A stretch of DNA of 28,173 nucleotides, taken from the NCBI GenBank assembly GCA_002454505.1, contig DKJA01000195.1:1-28173 (forward strand), read 5' to 3'. Below the pieces are notes generated by a model, which did not search any database, was not told where the DNA came from, and worked only from the letters and a program-made list of their open reading frames with translations. A program made the translations under genes and the position numbers. Shown in pieces: positions 7,283 to 15,105 of this stretch (position 1 is its first letter; every line of letters begins with the position of its first letter). The stretch comes from Oxalobacteraceae bacterium UBA6704. GTDB taxonomy: Bacteria; Pseudomonadota; Gammaproteobacteria; Burkholderiales; Burkholderiaceae_D.

Positions 7283-9211
7283 CTAGCGGTTGCTGCCGCG
7301 CGACTTGCCCGGCAGTGCCGGCAAGGCGCCGTTGTCGGCGCCCTCCTGCGCCCTGAGCGCCGCGCCGCCGCGCGTGGGACAGCGCCGCCCGAACATGGCC
7401 AGCGCGCTGGGCGGCCGGCCATTGGCGGACAGCACGCCGTCCAGGTAGCGGATCAGCAAGGCCCGCCTGGCGGACGACAGGTCGCGGGTGACGGGCATCT
7501 GGTCCGGATCGTCGATCGGCTTGTCCAGCACGAAGCGCAGGATGAAGGCATTCGCTTCGGCCTGTTCGCGGCGGGAGAAGTCGAACAGGCCCTGGCTCAT
7601 CGCCGGATACAGGTTGGCGTACTGCTGCAGGATCGGCTGCACGTCGTCCCACACCGGCGCAACCTTGCGCTCCACGGTGCTGAACACGAGGATGGCCAGC
7701 TTGTCGAAATTCTGCTGCACGGCCGGATCGGTGCCGGCAAAGTTGTACGCCACCGTGTACAGCTGGCCGTCCATGTATTCGCGCGGCGTGCCCATGCGCT
7801 CCGGGCCCTGGATGCACACGTCGGCGCGGCCATGCCGGTCGGTGACCGGTGCCGGCGGGTGGAACTTCAGCGCGAATGCCGGCACGTTATTCACCGGCAG
7901 CAGTGCCTTCGGCGTCGTGCCCGGCTTCGGGTTGACGGGCGTGTTGCCGGTATCGAGCGCCGGTCCGGACGTCCAGAACGCCAGCGGCGCGCCGGCCAGC
8001 GGCCGGCCGTAGCGGGCCGCGTAAAACGTGGTGCCGACATGGTTCGTGCGGTCTTCGTTCGGGTCGAGGCGGATGGCGAAGTCCTCCGGCCGCACCTCGA
8101 GGCCCAGCAGCGTCTCGCGCACTTCCACCACCCAGCCGCCGTCGCGGTCCTGCTGGCCCAGGATCGCGAACGGCAGGTCGTCCATGGTCCGGCGCACGTC
8201 CTCGGGCAATTGCAGCTGCTGGATGCCGGCCAGGCCCCATTGCAGGTAGTCGGACTGGTCGACGTGGGCCAGCGCATGGAAGTCGGCCGGGCCGACGCGG
8301 GCATCCTGCGCCACCAGCGGATCCTTCAGCAGCGCGAACTGCAGCGGCCCCAGGTTGCCGATGCCGTAACCCTGGCCCAGCGGCAGCGCATTGCTCAGGT
8401 CCACCTGCAGCGTGCCCGTGCCCTCATCCACGGCGGCGGAGAAGCAGCCGATGTTGCGCGTGCTGGCCATGTCGCCCGTGCCGTTCTGCGTGGTGGGCAT
8501 GAAGCGCCGGCCCAGCACGAACGAGCGCGGTTCCGCCGCGCGTGCCGGCCCGATGGCGCCCAGCACCGTGCCGTAGCCGAACCGGGGCTGGCCGAACGCC
8601 GTGTTGTAGCCGTAGGTGGTCAGCCGGATCGACAGCTGGTCCTGCTCGCTGGCGCGGCGCAGCTGGTCGAAGAACGGGCTGTCGATGCCGTCCAGGTTCC
8701 AGGCCACATTGGTCAGCACCGACTGGAACATGGCCGAAGCGGCCGAATCGCCCTTGGCGACCGAGCGGCCGAACCACAGGTCGCGGAACGGATTGCTGGC
8801 GTAATCGGCCGACAGGATCACCTGCCCGCCGGCCGACACCAGCGACACGCCGAACCCGTACAGGCAGGACGCCAGCTGCCAGTCCGGATCCAGGTCCACC
8901 AGCTTGCCGGATGCGCGGTCGGGCGCATTGCCGACGACCAGACCAAGTGCCGCATCGGTGCGCTTGTCGCCATCGGCGCTGAGCACCCGGCCATCCGGCC
9001 CCACCAGGCTGCGCACGGTGCAGTTGCACAGCCGAAAGATGCCCGTGCCGACGGGATTCCACCAGCCGTTGAATTCGTCCTTGGCCTGCAGGTCCTGGAA
9101 CGACGGCTCGAAGTTGCGGTTGTCGAAGTGGCGGGGATCGTTGTTGACGGTCGAGACGTCGGCCTGGAACTGCCCGGAAAACGCCAGCCGCGGTAGCTGC
9201 AAATAACTCAT
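7283..9211 (-). CDS. protein matching the N-terminal half of VioB/RebD/StaD
   Basis: This 642-residue protein begins MSYLQLPRLAFSGQFQAD, closely paralleling the VioB start (MSILDFPRIHFRG). Further collinear matches to VioB as I recall it are GTVLGAIGPARAAEPRSF plus GRRFMP (about 211-237, VioB has a GR-x-LRP there), QYANLYPAMSQGLFDFS (about 530-546, VioB YYELVYPFMSDKVFSLA) and QMPVTRDLSSARRALLIRYL (about 570-590, VioB YMPSTRELSAPKARLFLKYL). It stops just where the ferritin-like domain would begin in VioB, and that domain is the next gene. The ATG at 9211 has GGAGG 8 nt upstream. VioB-type enzymes couple two iminated aromatic pyruvates. No partner amino-acid oxidase is seen in the window. Confidence 0.88.
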   Translation of the reverse strand: MSYLQLPRLAFSGQFQADVSTVNNDPRHFDNRNFEPSFQDLQAKDEFNGWWNPVGTGIFRLCNCTVRSLVGPDGRVLSADGDKRTDAALGLVVGNAPDRASGKLVDLDPDWQLASCLYGFGVSLVSAGGQVILSADYASNPFRDLWFGRSVAKGDSAASAMFQSVLTNVAWNLDGIDSPFFDQLRRASEQDQLSIRLTTYGYNTAFGQPRFGYGTVLGAIGPARAAEPRSFVLGRRFMPTTQNGTGDMASTRNIGCFSAAVDEGTGTLQVDLSNALPLGQGYGIGNLGPLQFALLKDPLVAQDARVGPADFHALAHVDQSDYLQWGLAGIQQLQLPEDVRRTMDDLPFAILGQQDRDGGWVVEVRETLLGLEVRPEDFAIRLDPNEDRTNHVGTTFYAARYGRPLAGAPLAFWTSGPALDTGNTPVNPKPGTTPKALLPVNNVPAFALKFHPPAPVTDRHGRADVCIQGPERMGTPREYMDGQLYTVAYNFAGTDPAVQQNFDKLAILVFSTVERKVAPVWDDVQPILQQYANLYPAMSQGLFDFSRREQAEANAFILRFVLDKPIDDPDQMPVTRDLSSARRALLIRYLDGVLSANGRPPSALAMFGRRCPTRGGAALRAQEGADNGALPALPGKSRGSNR

Positions 9212-9224
9212 GGGATGCCTCCGT

Positions 9225-9800
9225 TCAGGTTTTCACGTCAGGTTTGACATATTCGAAGCCGGGGCCGACCGCCTGCGCGGCGGATGATTTTGCAGCGAGA
9301 ACCGGCGGCGGGCCGGCCGGGCGGTTCCGATAAAGGAGAAAATATGCCTTGTCGCCCTGCGAGACAAAGGAGAAGGGAAACTTATTTTCCATGAGGAAAA
9401 TAGGCGGGTAGCGCTTTTGATAATGCGCCATCAGCGCGCTTTCGCCATTGCCATTGGCGGGCCGATAACCGGCATCGTAATAGGAGGCGCCATACGACAC
9501 TTCATGATCGCCCGGCGGCGAAGCATATGGCGGCGGATTATCCGGATAACCCTTCCTTATCCGGTACATCGCCCATTCAATGCTCCACCATTCGGGAAAC
9601 AGCGGGTCGACGGGATCGCCGCCATTGCGCTCGGCAATACAGCGTTTGGGCGGAACGCCGCCGGTGTCGCGGACATAGCGGGCAGCGGCGCTGCCGGGCG
9701 CGCAAGGGGCAGCCCGGGCGGGGACCAGGCAGGAGCACAGGCCGGCGCACGGGCCGATGCAGCCCGCGCGGGACGCGGACGTTCGCACTACGGGTTTCAT
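9225..9800 (-). CDS. unrecognised Cys-rich, possibly exported protein leading the operon
   Basis: This is the first gene of the operon and encodes 191 residues. I do not recognise the family. The ATG at 9800 is chosen over an upstream in-frame start because GAAGAGAGAG lies just before it. The N-terminus is basic then small-residue rich with a dense Cys cluster (C14, C18, C22, C24, C33) and an ARA-A junction, so a weak signal peptide is possible but the hydrophobic core is poor. The rest is rich in Tyr, Trp, Pro and Gly, with FPEWWSIEWAMYRIRKGYPDN at about 68-88 and FLMENKFPFSFVSQGDKAYF near the end. Only C54 lies outside the N-terminal cluster. The stop is 13 bp before the VioB-N-like gene, so the two are very likely co-transcribed and functionally tied. 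Confidence 0.75.
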   Translation of the reverse strand: MKPVVRTSASRAGCIGPCAGLCSCLVPARAAPCAPGSAAARYVRDTGGVPPKRCIAERNGGDPVDPLFPEWWSIEWAMYRIRKGYPDNPPPYASPPGDHEVSYGASYYDAGYRPANGNGESALMAHYQKRYPPIFLMENKFPFSFVSQGDKAYFLLYRNRPAGPPPVLAAKSSAAQAVGPGFEYVKPDVKT

Positions 9801-10116
9801 AGCGGCTCTCTCTTCAGAATTAAGAAAAATCGAAATTCCTCGAACAGTCCTGCCGTAAAACCCAGCCATCGGCCATTGCTGAATGGGCCGACTTTTTATA
9901 ATGAACCCTGGTTTACCGCATAATCGCTTGCCGGTACATTGCCGGCGTTCAGGGCATGCACCGATGGTAGTACAAAAGACCGTCCATTTGTCGGCACGGA
10001 AAATATTTTTTACGGCCGTGGTTTTTTTGTTTCAACGCCGGTAAAAATGGGTATGCTATTCACGCGCCGGCTGCCAATTCCGAATATCGCTTCGATTGCC
10101 GTTTGCAAGGATCGCC
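9801..10116. promoter_or_regulatory. divergent intergenic region between the eight-gene operon and eboF
   Basis: This 316-bp AT-rich stretch separates the leftward operon from eboF. On the + strand a perfect TATAAT lies at 9897-9902 with TTGCTG at 9876-9881, a short 15-bp spacer. On the minus strand the same AT box reads TATAAA (9900-9895). It is preceded by a near-perfect inverted repeat: arms 9869-9877 and 9882-9891 with loop GCTG and one bulged base. The repeat followed by a T run could also fold as a + strand terminator, but no gene lies upstream of it on that strand, so an operator role is at least as likely. A second AT-rich segment lies at 10000-10055. Promoter assignment is tentative. 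Confidence 0.45.
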
Positions 10117-11562
10117 ATGCAGGCATTGCTGATTCTGAATATCGTGGGACTCGCGCCGCGCCTCGTCGGCCCGCTGACACCGCACTTGCGCGCGCTGGCC
10201 GATGGCGGCGCGTTGCGGCCGCTGACCTGCCTCGCGCCGGCGCTGACGTGTCCGGTCCAGGCCACCTTCATGACGGGTGCGACGCCGGCCAGCCACGGGA
10301 TCGTCGGCAACGGCTGGTACTTCCGGGAGATGGCGGAAATCGGTTTCTGGAAGCAGTCGAACCGCCTCGTGCACGGCGAAAAAATCTGGGAGGCCGGCAA
10401 GGCGCGCGACGCCCGCTTCACCTGCGCGAACCTGTTCTGGTGGTACAACATGGCGGCCGCCCACGACTACGGCGCGACGCCCCGCCCCATCTACAAGGCC
10501 GACGGCCGCAAACTGCCCGACTGCTACACGAAGCCGGCCGCGTGGCGCGAGAAGCTCGGTGCCGCGCTGGGCCCCTTCCCGCTGTTCCAGTTCTGGGGAC
10601 CGGGCACGTCGATCGCATCGAGCCGCTGGATCGCCGGCGCGGCCGGCATCGCGATGACGGAACTGAGCCCCACGCTGACGCTGGCCTACCTGCCCCACCT
10701 GGACTACGACCTGCAGCGGCACGGACCGGACATGTCGCATCCCGCCGTGCGCCAGTCGCTGGCCGACATCGACCGCGTGGCCGGCCAGCTGATCGACCAG
10801 GCGCGGCAGGCGGGCCGGCGCGTGCTGGTCGTCTCCGAATACGGCATTACGCCGGTGGACCGGCCCGTGCACCTGAACCGCCACCTGCGCGAGGCGGGCT
10901 ATCTGGCGGTGCGCACCGAAGATGGCGCCGAGCTGCTGGACCCGATCGCGTCGTGCGCCTTTGCCGTGGCCGATCACCAGATCGCGCACGTGTACGTGGC
11001 GCGGGCCGAACAGATCGAGCCGGTGCGCGCGCTGCTGGCGGCCATCCCGGGCGTGGAAGCCGTCTGGCGCGGCACCGGGCGGGCCGCGCTGGGGCTGGAT
11101 CACCCACGGTCGGGCGAACTGGTCGCGATGGCCGATGCCCGCTCGTGGTTCACCCATTACTACTGGCTCGACGATGCGCGCGCGCCGGACTTCGCCCGCA
11201 CCGTGGAGATCCACCGCAAGCCAGGCTACGATCCGGCCGAGCTGTTCTTCGATCCCGCGCTGCGCTGGCCGAAGCTGGCCGTGGCCTGGCGCCTGCTCCG
11301 GCGCAAGCTGGGCATGCGCGCGCCAATGGATGTGATCGGGCTGGATGCGAACGTCGTCAAGGGCTCGCATGGGCGGCCGGTGGACGATCCGGACGACGGC
11401 CCGCTGATCATCGCCGATCGGGCGGACGCGTTGCCGGCGGGAGCATTTGCGGCGGAGGCTCTGAAAGCACTCGCGATGGCGATCGTGTTCGACGCGGCGC
11501 CGGCGACCTCCCCTGCGCCGGCGCGCGAAGCAGTCAGCAGTGCCGGCGCCGCTGACGCATAG
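10117..11562 (+). CDS. eboF: EboF, alkaline-phosphatase-superfamily nucleotide pyrophosphatase-like protein
   Basis: This 481-residue protein is of the type I phosphodiesterase / nucleotide pyrophosphatase branch of the alkaline phosphatase superfamily, the usual sixth member of EBO clusters. The nucleophile region is LTCPVQATFMTGATPASHGIVGN, with T44 in the position of the catalytic Thr of NPPs. PHLDYDLQRHGPD (about 195-207) supplies further ligands. The first metal position reads LNIVGL instead of IDGL, and the usual SDHGM reads SEYGI, so the metal site is non-canonical. The ATG at 10117 is chosen because AAGGA sits 6 nt before it; a TTG 21 bp upstream is also open. It diverges from the operon and converges on the glycosyltransferase with a 3-bp gap. 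Confidence 0.85.
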   Translation: MQALLILNIVGLAPRLVGPLTPHLRALADGGALRPLTCLAPALTCPVQATFMTGATPASHGIVGNGWYFREMAEIGFWKQSNRLVHGEKIWEAGKARDARFTCANLFWWYNMAAAHDYGATPRPIYKADGRKLPDCYTKPAAWREKLGAALGPFPLFQFWGPGTSIASSRWIAGAAGIAMTELSPTLTLAYLPHLDYDLQRHGPDMSHPAVRQSLADIDRVAGQLIDQARQAGRRVLVVSEYGITPVDRPVHLNRHLREAGYLAVRTEDGAELLDPIASCAFAVADHQIAHVYVARAEQIEPVRALLAAIPGVEAVWRGTGRAALGLDHPRSGELVAMADARSWFTHYYWLDDARAPDFARTVEIHRKPGYDPAELFFDPALRWPKLAVAWRLLRRKLGMRAPMDVIGLDANVVKGSHGRPVDDPDDGPLIIADRADALPAGAFAAEALKALAMAIVFDAAPATSPAPAREAVSSAGAADA

Positions 11563-11565
11563 TCC

Positions 11566-12624
11566 TCATGCCATGCACTCCCGGTACAGCGCGAGATAAG
11601 CCGCCGCGGACTGCTCCCACGTAAATTGTGCCGCACGGCTGCGCGCGCGTGCCGCACCGCCGTCGGCAGCGAAGCGCGCCAGCCCATGCAACAGCACCTC
11701 GGCCATGTGCCCCGGCTCGAAGTTCTCGAAGTAGCAGGCGGCATCGCCGCCGATCTCCGGCAGGCTGGTATGGCGCGACAGGAAGACCGGCCGCCCATGG
11801 TGCATCGCTTCCAGCGCCGGCAGGCCGAAACCTTCGGCGAGCGAGGGAAACAGCAAGGCCGTGCAGTGAGCGTAGTACCAGTCCCGGTCGGCCTGGCTGA
11901 CGGGCCCGGTGAGCCACACGCGGTCGGCGACGCCCAGCTGGGCGGCCGTGTCGAGGATCTTCTGCCGGTACGCCTCGTCGCCTGGCACGCCGGCGATGAC
12001 CAGCGTGTAGTCGGTGCCCCGCAGCAGCGGCACGAGCACGTGGAAATTCTTCTTCGGGCACACCATGCCCACCGCGAAGAGGAAGCGGCCCGTCGGCACG
12101 CGGCGGGGCCGATGGCCGGCCGGGGCGGTGGTGAAATCCGTGCCGTTGTAGATCACCGAGGTCTTGTCGCGCGCGTCGGGGAAGAAGCGCAGGATGTCCG
12201 CCCTGACGAATTCCGAGATGGCCACCACGCGGTCGACGCCGGCGATCTTGCGCGCCATGCGCCCCATGTGCCGCTCGCGCTTGCGGCTGCCGGGGGGCTG
12301 CTCGTGCACCTGGTTCAGGTCGTGCACCGTCATCACCGTCCTGGCGCGCACGCGGTCGGGGCCGAAGCGGCAATACTGGTCGGCAAAGTGGACGACATCG
12401 AAGGCCTCGCTCGCCGGGAAATACCAGCGGTGGTACTTGCGGTGCCGCAGGTACGACACCTGCCCGCCCAGCACGCCGTTTTGCAAAGGATAGGTGTAGG
12501 CGCTGATGGCGTGGCTGCGCTGCCCCTGCCGCACCAGTGCCCGCCCGAGACTGCGGCCGAACGTGTGCAGGCCGGTGTTTTCAAAGCGCATGGAGTCGAG
12601 CGTGACGAGCACCCGGGACATCAT
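11566..12624 (-). CDS. glycosyltransferase family 4 protein
   Basis: This 352-residue GT-B fold retaining glycosyltransferase has an N-terminal acceptor domain with NTGLHTFGRSLGRAL (16-30) and VHDLNQVHEQ (100-109). The GT4 donor domain includes FAVGMVCPKKNFHVLV (183-198) and the EGFGLPALE signature (E264 and E272, the E-x7-E motif). It starts at 12624 with a second ATG directly following, and GGAG lies close upstream. It is probably cytoplasmic and uses a nucleotide sugar. It converges on eboF with only 3 bp between them and is not in the EBO operon. Neighbouring cell-envelope genes are absent, so whether it decorates a polysaccharide or a small metabolite cannot be decided. Confidence 0.92.
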   Translation of the reverse strand: MMSRVLVTLDSMRFENTGLHTFGRSLGRALVRQGQRSHAISAYTYPLQNGVLGGQVSYLRHRKYHRWYFPASEAFDVVHFADQYCRFGPDRVRARTVMTVHDLNQVHEQPPGSRKRERHMGRMARKIAGVDRVVAISEFVRADILRFFPDARDKTSVIYNGTDFTTAPAGHRPRRVPTGRFLFAVGMVCPKKNFHVLVPLLRGTDYTLVIAGVPGDEAYRQKILDTAAQLGVADRVWLTGPVSQADRDWYYAHCTALLFPSLAEGFGLPALEAMHHGRPVFLSRHTSLPEIGGDAACYFENFEPGHMAEVLLHGLARFAADGGAARARSRAAQFTWEQSAAAYLALYRECMA

Positions 12625-12902
12625 GGCGCTCCGTTGAGCGCGCTCTGGCGATGAATGACTGTGGACTGCAAGGGCGTGCTTTCGATGGTGTGCATGATCG
12701 ATGGTCTGCGTAATCGATGGGAATGCGATGGGAATGTACGCAAGCCGGGCGCGCTTGTGTCGCCAACGGCGCCGGATTTACGCCGCCTTACCGCGCTTTA
12801 CAGTTGCAACAAGGGACCGGTCCCGAAGTCGGTCATTGCTTGCGCCACCGGCAGCCACGCTTGCCTTACCATGGCAAATTCTTCAACTTTCGGAGCTCCT
12901 GC

Positions 12903-14936
12903 ATGGCGTCGCCCCCCATTCCCCGCTGGTTGCTGGCAACGGCCCTGACAGCCGCAGGCGCGGCGCACGCGCACGTCACGACGTTCGTCATCGAAAGCCG
13001 GACGCCGCTGGCCGCCGTGGGCAACGGGCCGGCCTACGAACTGCTGCGCGGCCGCTTCGGCGGCGCAGTCGACCCGGACGATCCGCGCAACGCCGTCATC
13101 ACGGACCTGGCGCTGGCGCCGCGCAATGATGCGGGACGCGTCGAGTACGAGGCCACCTTCGCCATCGCCAGGCCGGTGTCGCCGCAGGACGCCAGCGGCG
13201 TGCTGCTGTACGAGGTACCCAACCGCGGCGGCGGCGAGGCCCGGGCCAACGCCGCCGGCCACATCCAGGTGGTCAGCGGCTGGCAGGGTGACGTCCAGCC
13301 GGCGCCGGGCCGGCAGACGATCGTGGTGCCGGTCGCCCGCCGGCGCGACGGCGGACCGGTGACCGGGCCGGCGCTGGTGCGCTTCGTCGACATGCCGGCC
13401 GGCGCCGGCACGCTGCCGCTGGTGGCGGGACTGGGCGGCCAGAACCGGCGCCCGCCGCCCGTCTCGCTGTCGACCGCCCACGCGCGCCTGACCTGGCAGG
13501 CGCGGGATGCCGGACGGACGGTGGCGGTCCCCGCGACCGATTGGGCGTTCGCCGACTGCGGCAGCCGGCCGTTTCCCGGTACGCCGGACCCGGCAAGGAT
13601 CTGCCTGCGCGGCGGCTTCGATCCGGCCAGGGCCTATACGCTCGTCTACGAAGCAAAGGATCCGCTCGTGCTGGGCCTCGGCTTCGCGGCCACCCGCGAC
13701 CTGAATGCCTTCCTGCGCTACGCAACGGCGGACGATGCGAAGGCGGCGAATCCGCTGGCCGGTCTGGTCCGTGCCACCGTGGCGGCCGGCACGTCGCAGT
13801 CGGGGAACTTCCTGCGCAGTTTCATCCACCTCGGCTTCAACGCGGACGAACAGGGTCGCATCGTGTTCGACGGCGTCAACCCGAACATCGCCGGCCGCCA
13901 CGTGCCGCTGAATGTGCGCTTCGGTGTGCCGGGCGGCGCGTCCGATCCGTACGATGTCGGCAGCGAAGGCCCGCTGTGGTGGGGCAGCTACGACGACCAG
14001 GTGCGCGGCCGCGGCAAAGGCAGCCTGCTGGCGCGCTGCCAGGCAAGCGGCACGTGCCCGAAGATCGTCGAGACGTTCGGTTCGGCCGAGTTCTGGGGCC
14101 TGCGCATGTCGCCGAACCTGGTCGGCACCGGCGCCGATACGGACATCGCGCTGCCGGCCAATGTGCGGCGCTACTATTTCCCGAGTGTGACGCACGGCGG
14201 TTCCGGCACCGGCGGCTTTCCCACGGCTCCTGAACGCTCATGGCCTGGCCAGCGTGCCTGCGCCATGCAGAACAACCCGAATCCGTCCGACGACACGCTG
14301 CGCGCACTGCGCGAAGCCCTGGTGCGCTGGGTGGTCACCGGCACCGAACCGCCGGCCAGCCGGTATCCGACGCTGGCCGGCGGCGACCTGGTGGCACCGA
14401 CAACGCAGGCGATGCACTGGCCCGCGATTCCCGGCGCGCCGGTCCCGGACGGCAAGCTCAATGCCTTCGTCGACTACGACTTCGGCGGCACATTCCGCTA
14501 CGGCGACGTCAGCGGCATCACGGCGCAGCCGCCGGCCGTGCGGCGCGTGATGCCGTCGCTGGTGCCGCGCGTGAACCCGGACGGCAACGAAACGGCGGGC
14601 GTGCCGTCGGTGCAGCTGCAGGTACCGCTGGGCACCTATACCGGCTGGAACGAGTACACCAGCGGCTATGACCGCGGGCGCGGTTGCGGCTTCGCCGGCG
14701 GCTATATCCCGTTTGCCCGCACGCGCGCCGAGCGCATCGCCGGCAACGATCCACGGCCTTCGCTGGAAGAACGTTATGGCACGCACGAGGGTTTCGTCGC
14801 ACGGGTGAAGCAGGCGGTGGCGGCGCAGCGGGCCGCCGGGTTCCTGCTCGATGCGGATGCCGCACGGCTGATCGGGCAGGCGGAGGCCAGCGCGGTGCTG
14901 AAGGATGATGGGAAGGGAAGAAGCCCCGCGCACTGA
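12903..14936 (+). CDS. secreted alpha/beta hydrolase domain-containing protein
   Basis: This 677-residue protein has a clear Sec signal peptide (basic start, WLLATALTAAGAAHA, cleavage after about residue 23). It belongs to the large 'alpha/beta hydrolase domain' family (Abhydrolase_10 type). The nucleophile elbow is AGTSQSGNFLRSF at 295-307, with S298 the likely nucleophile. A late His lies in the SVTHGGSGTGGFP segment, and Cys residues suggest periplasmic disulphides. Substrates for the family are poorly defined. The ATG at 12903 has GGAG 7 nt before it; an open frame extends further upstream but that would bury the signal peptide. It stands alone: 278 bp of non-coding DNA precede it, and the following gene is on the other strand. 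Confidence 0.9.
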   Translation: MASPPIPRWLLATALTAAGAAHAHVTTFVIESRTPLAAVGNGPAYELLRGRFGGAVDPDDPRNAVITDLALAPRNDAGRVEYEATFAIARPVSPQDASGVLLYEVPNRGGGEARANAAGHIQVVSGWQGDVQPAPGRQTIVVPVARRRDGGPVTGPALVRFVDMPAGAGTLPLVAGLGGQNRRPPPVSLSTAHARLTWQARDAGRTVAVPATDWAFADCGSRPFPGTPDPARICLRGGFDPARAYTLVYEAKDPLVLGLGFAATRDLNAFLRYATADDAKAANPLAGLVRATVAAGTSQSGNFLRSFIHLGFNADEQGRIVFDGVNPNIAGRHVPLNVRFGVPGGASDPYDVGSEGPLWWGSYDDQVRGRGKGSLLARCQASGTCPKIVETFGSAEFWGLRMSPNLVGTGADTDIALPANVRRYYFPSVTHGGSGTGGFPTAPERSWPGQRACAMQNNPNPSDDTLRALREALVRWVVTGTEPPASRYPTLAGGDLVAPTTQAMHWPAIPGAPVPDGKLNAFVDYDFGGTFRYGDVSGITAQPPAVRRVMPSLVPRVNPDGNETAGVPSVQLQVPLGTYTGWNEYTSGYDRGRGCGFAGGYIPFARTRAERIAGNDPRPSLEERYGTHEGFVARVKQAVAAQRAAGFLLDADAARLIGQAEASAVLKDDGKGRSPAH

Positions 14937-15105
14937 AAACGTTGGATCCGGATTGAACGTCGGTATGGTTCCCGCACCGGAAACGAAAGGGTTACAGCAG
15001 ACAGTACAGCCGTCCTCGCTACCGCCAGTTCGCGGCGCACTCACGCAAGAAATCGCTAAATACCTTGCCGGCTTTTACCACCGCGAGTGCTTGCGACCGA
15101 CATCG

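Noticed and set aside
5912..9196. A 1094-codon open frame on the + strand opposite the VioB-like genes
   Set aside because: It is antisense to two well-supported genes, is Arg/Gln/His-rich without any domain, and is a codon-bias shadow common in high-GC DNA.
9869..9900. Rho-independent terminator on the + strand
   Set aside because: No + strand gene lies upstream of it; it is reported instead as part of the divergent regulatory region.
11566..12624. Glycosyltransferase as a tailoring enzyme of the EBO/VioB-like pathway
   Set aside because: It is on a separate transcript convergent with eboF; adjacency alone is too weak to assign it to the pathway.
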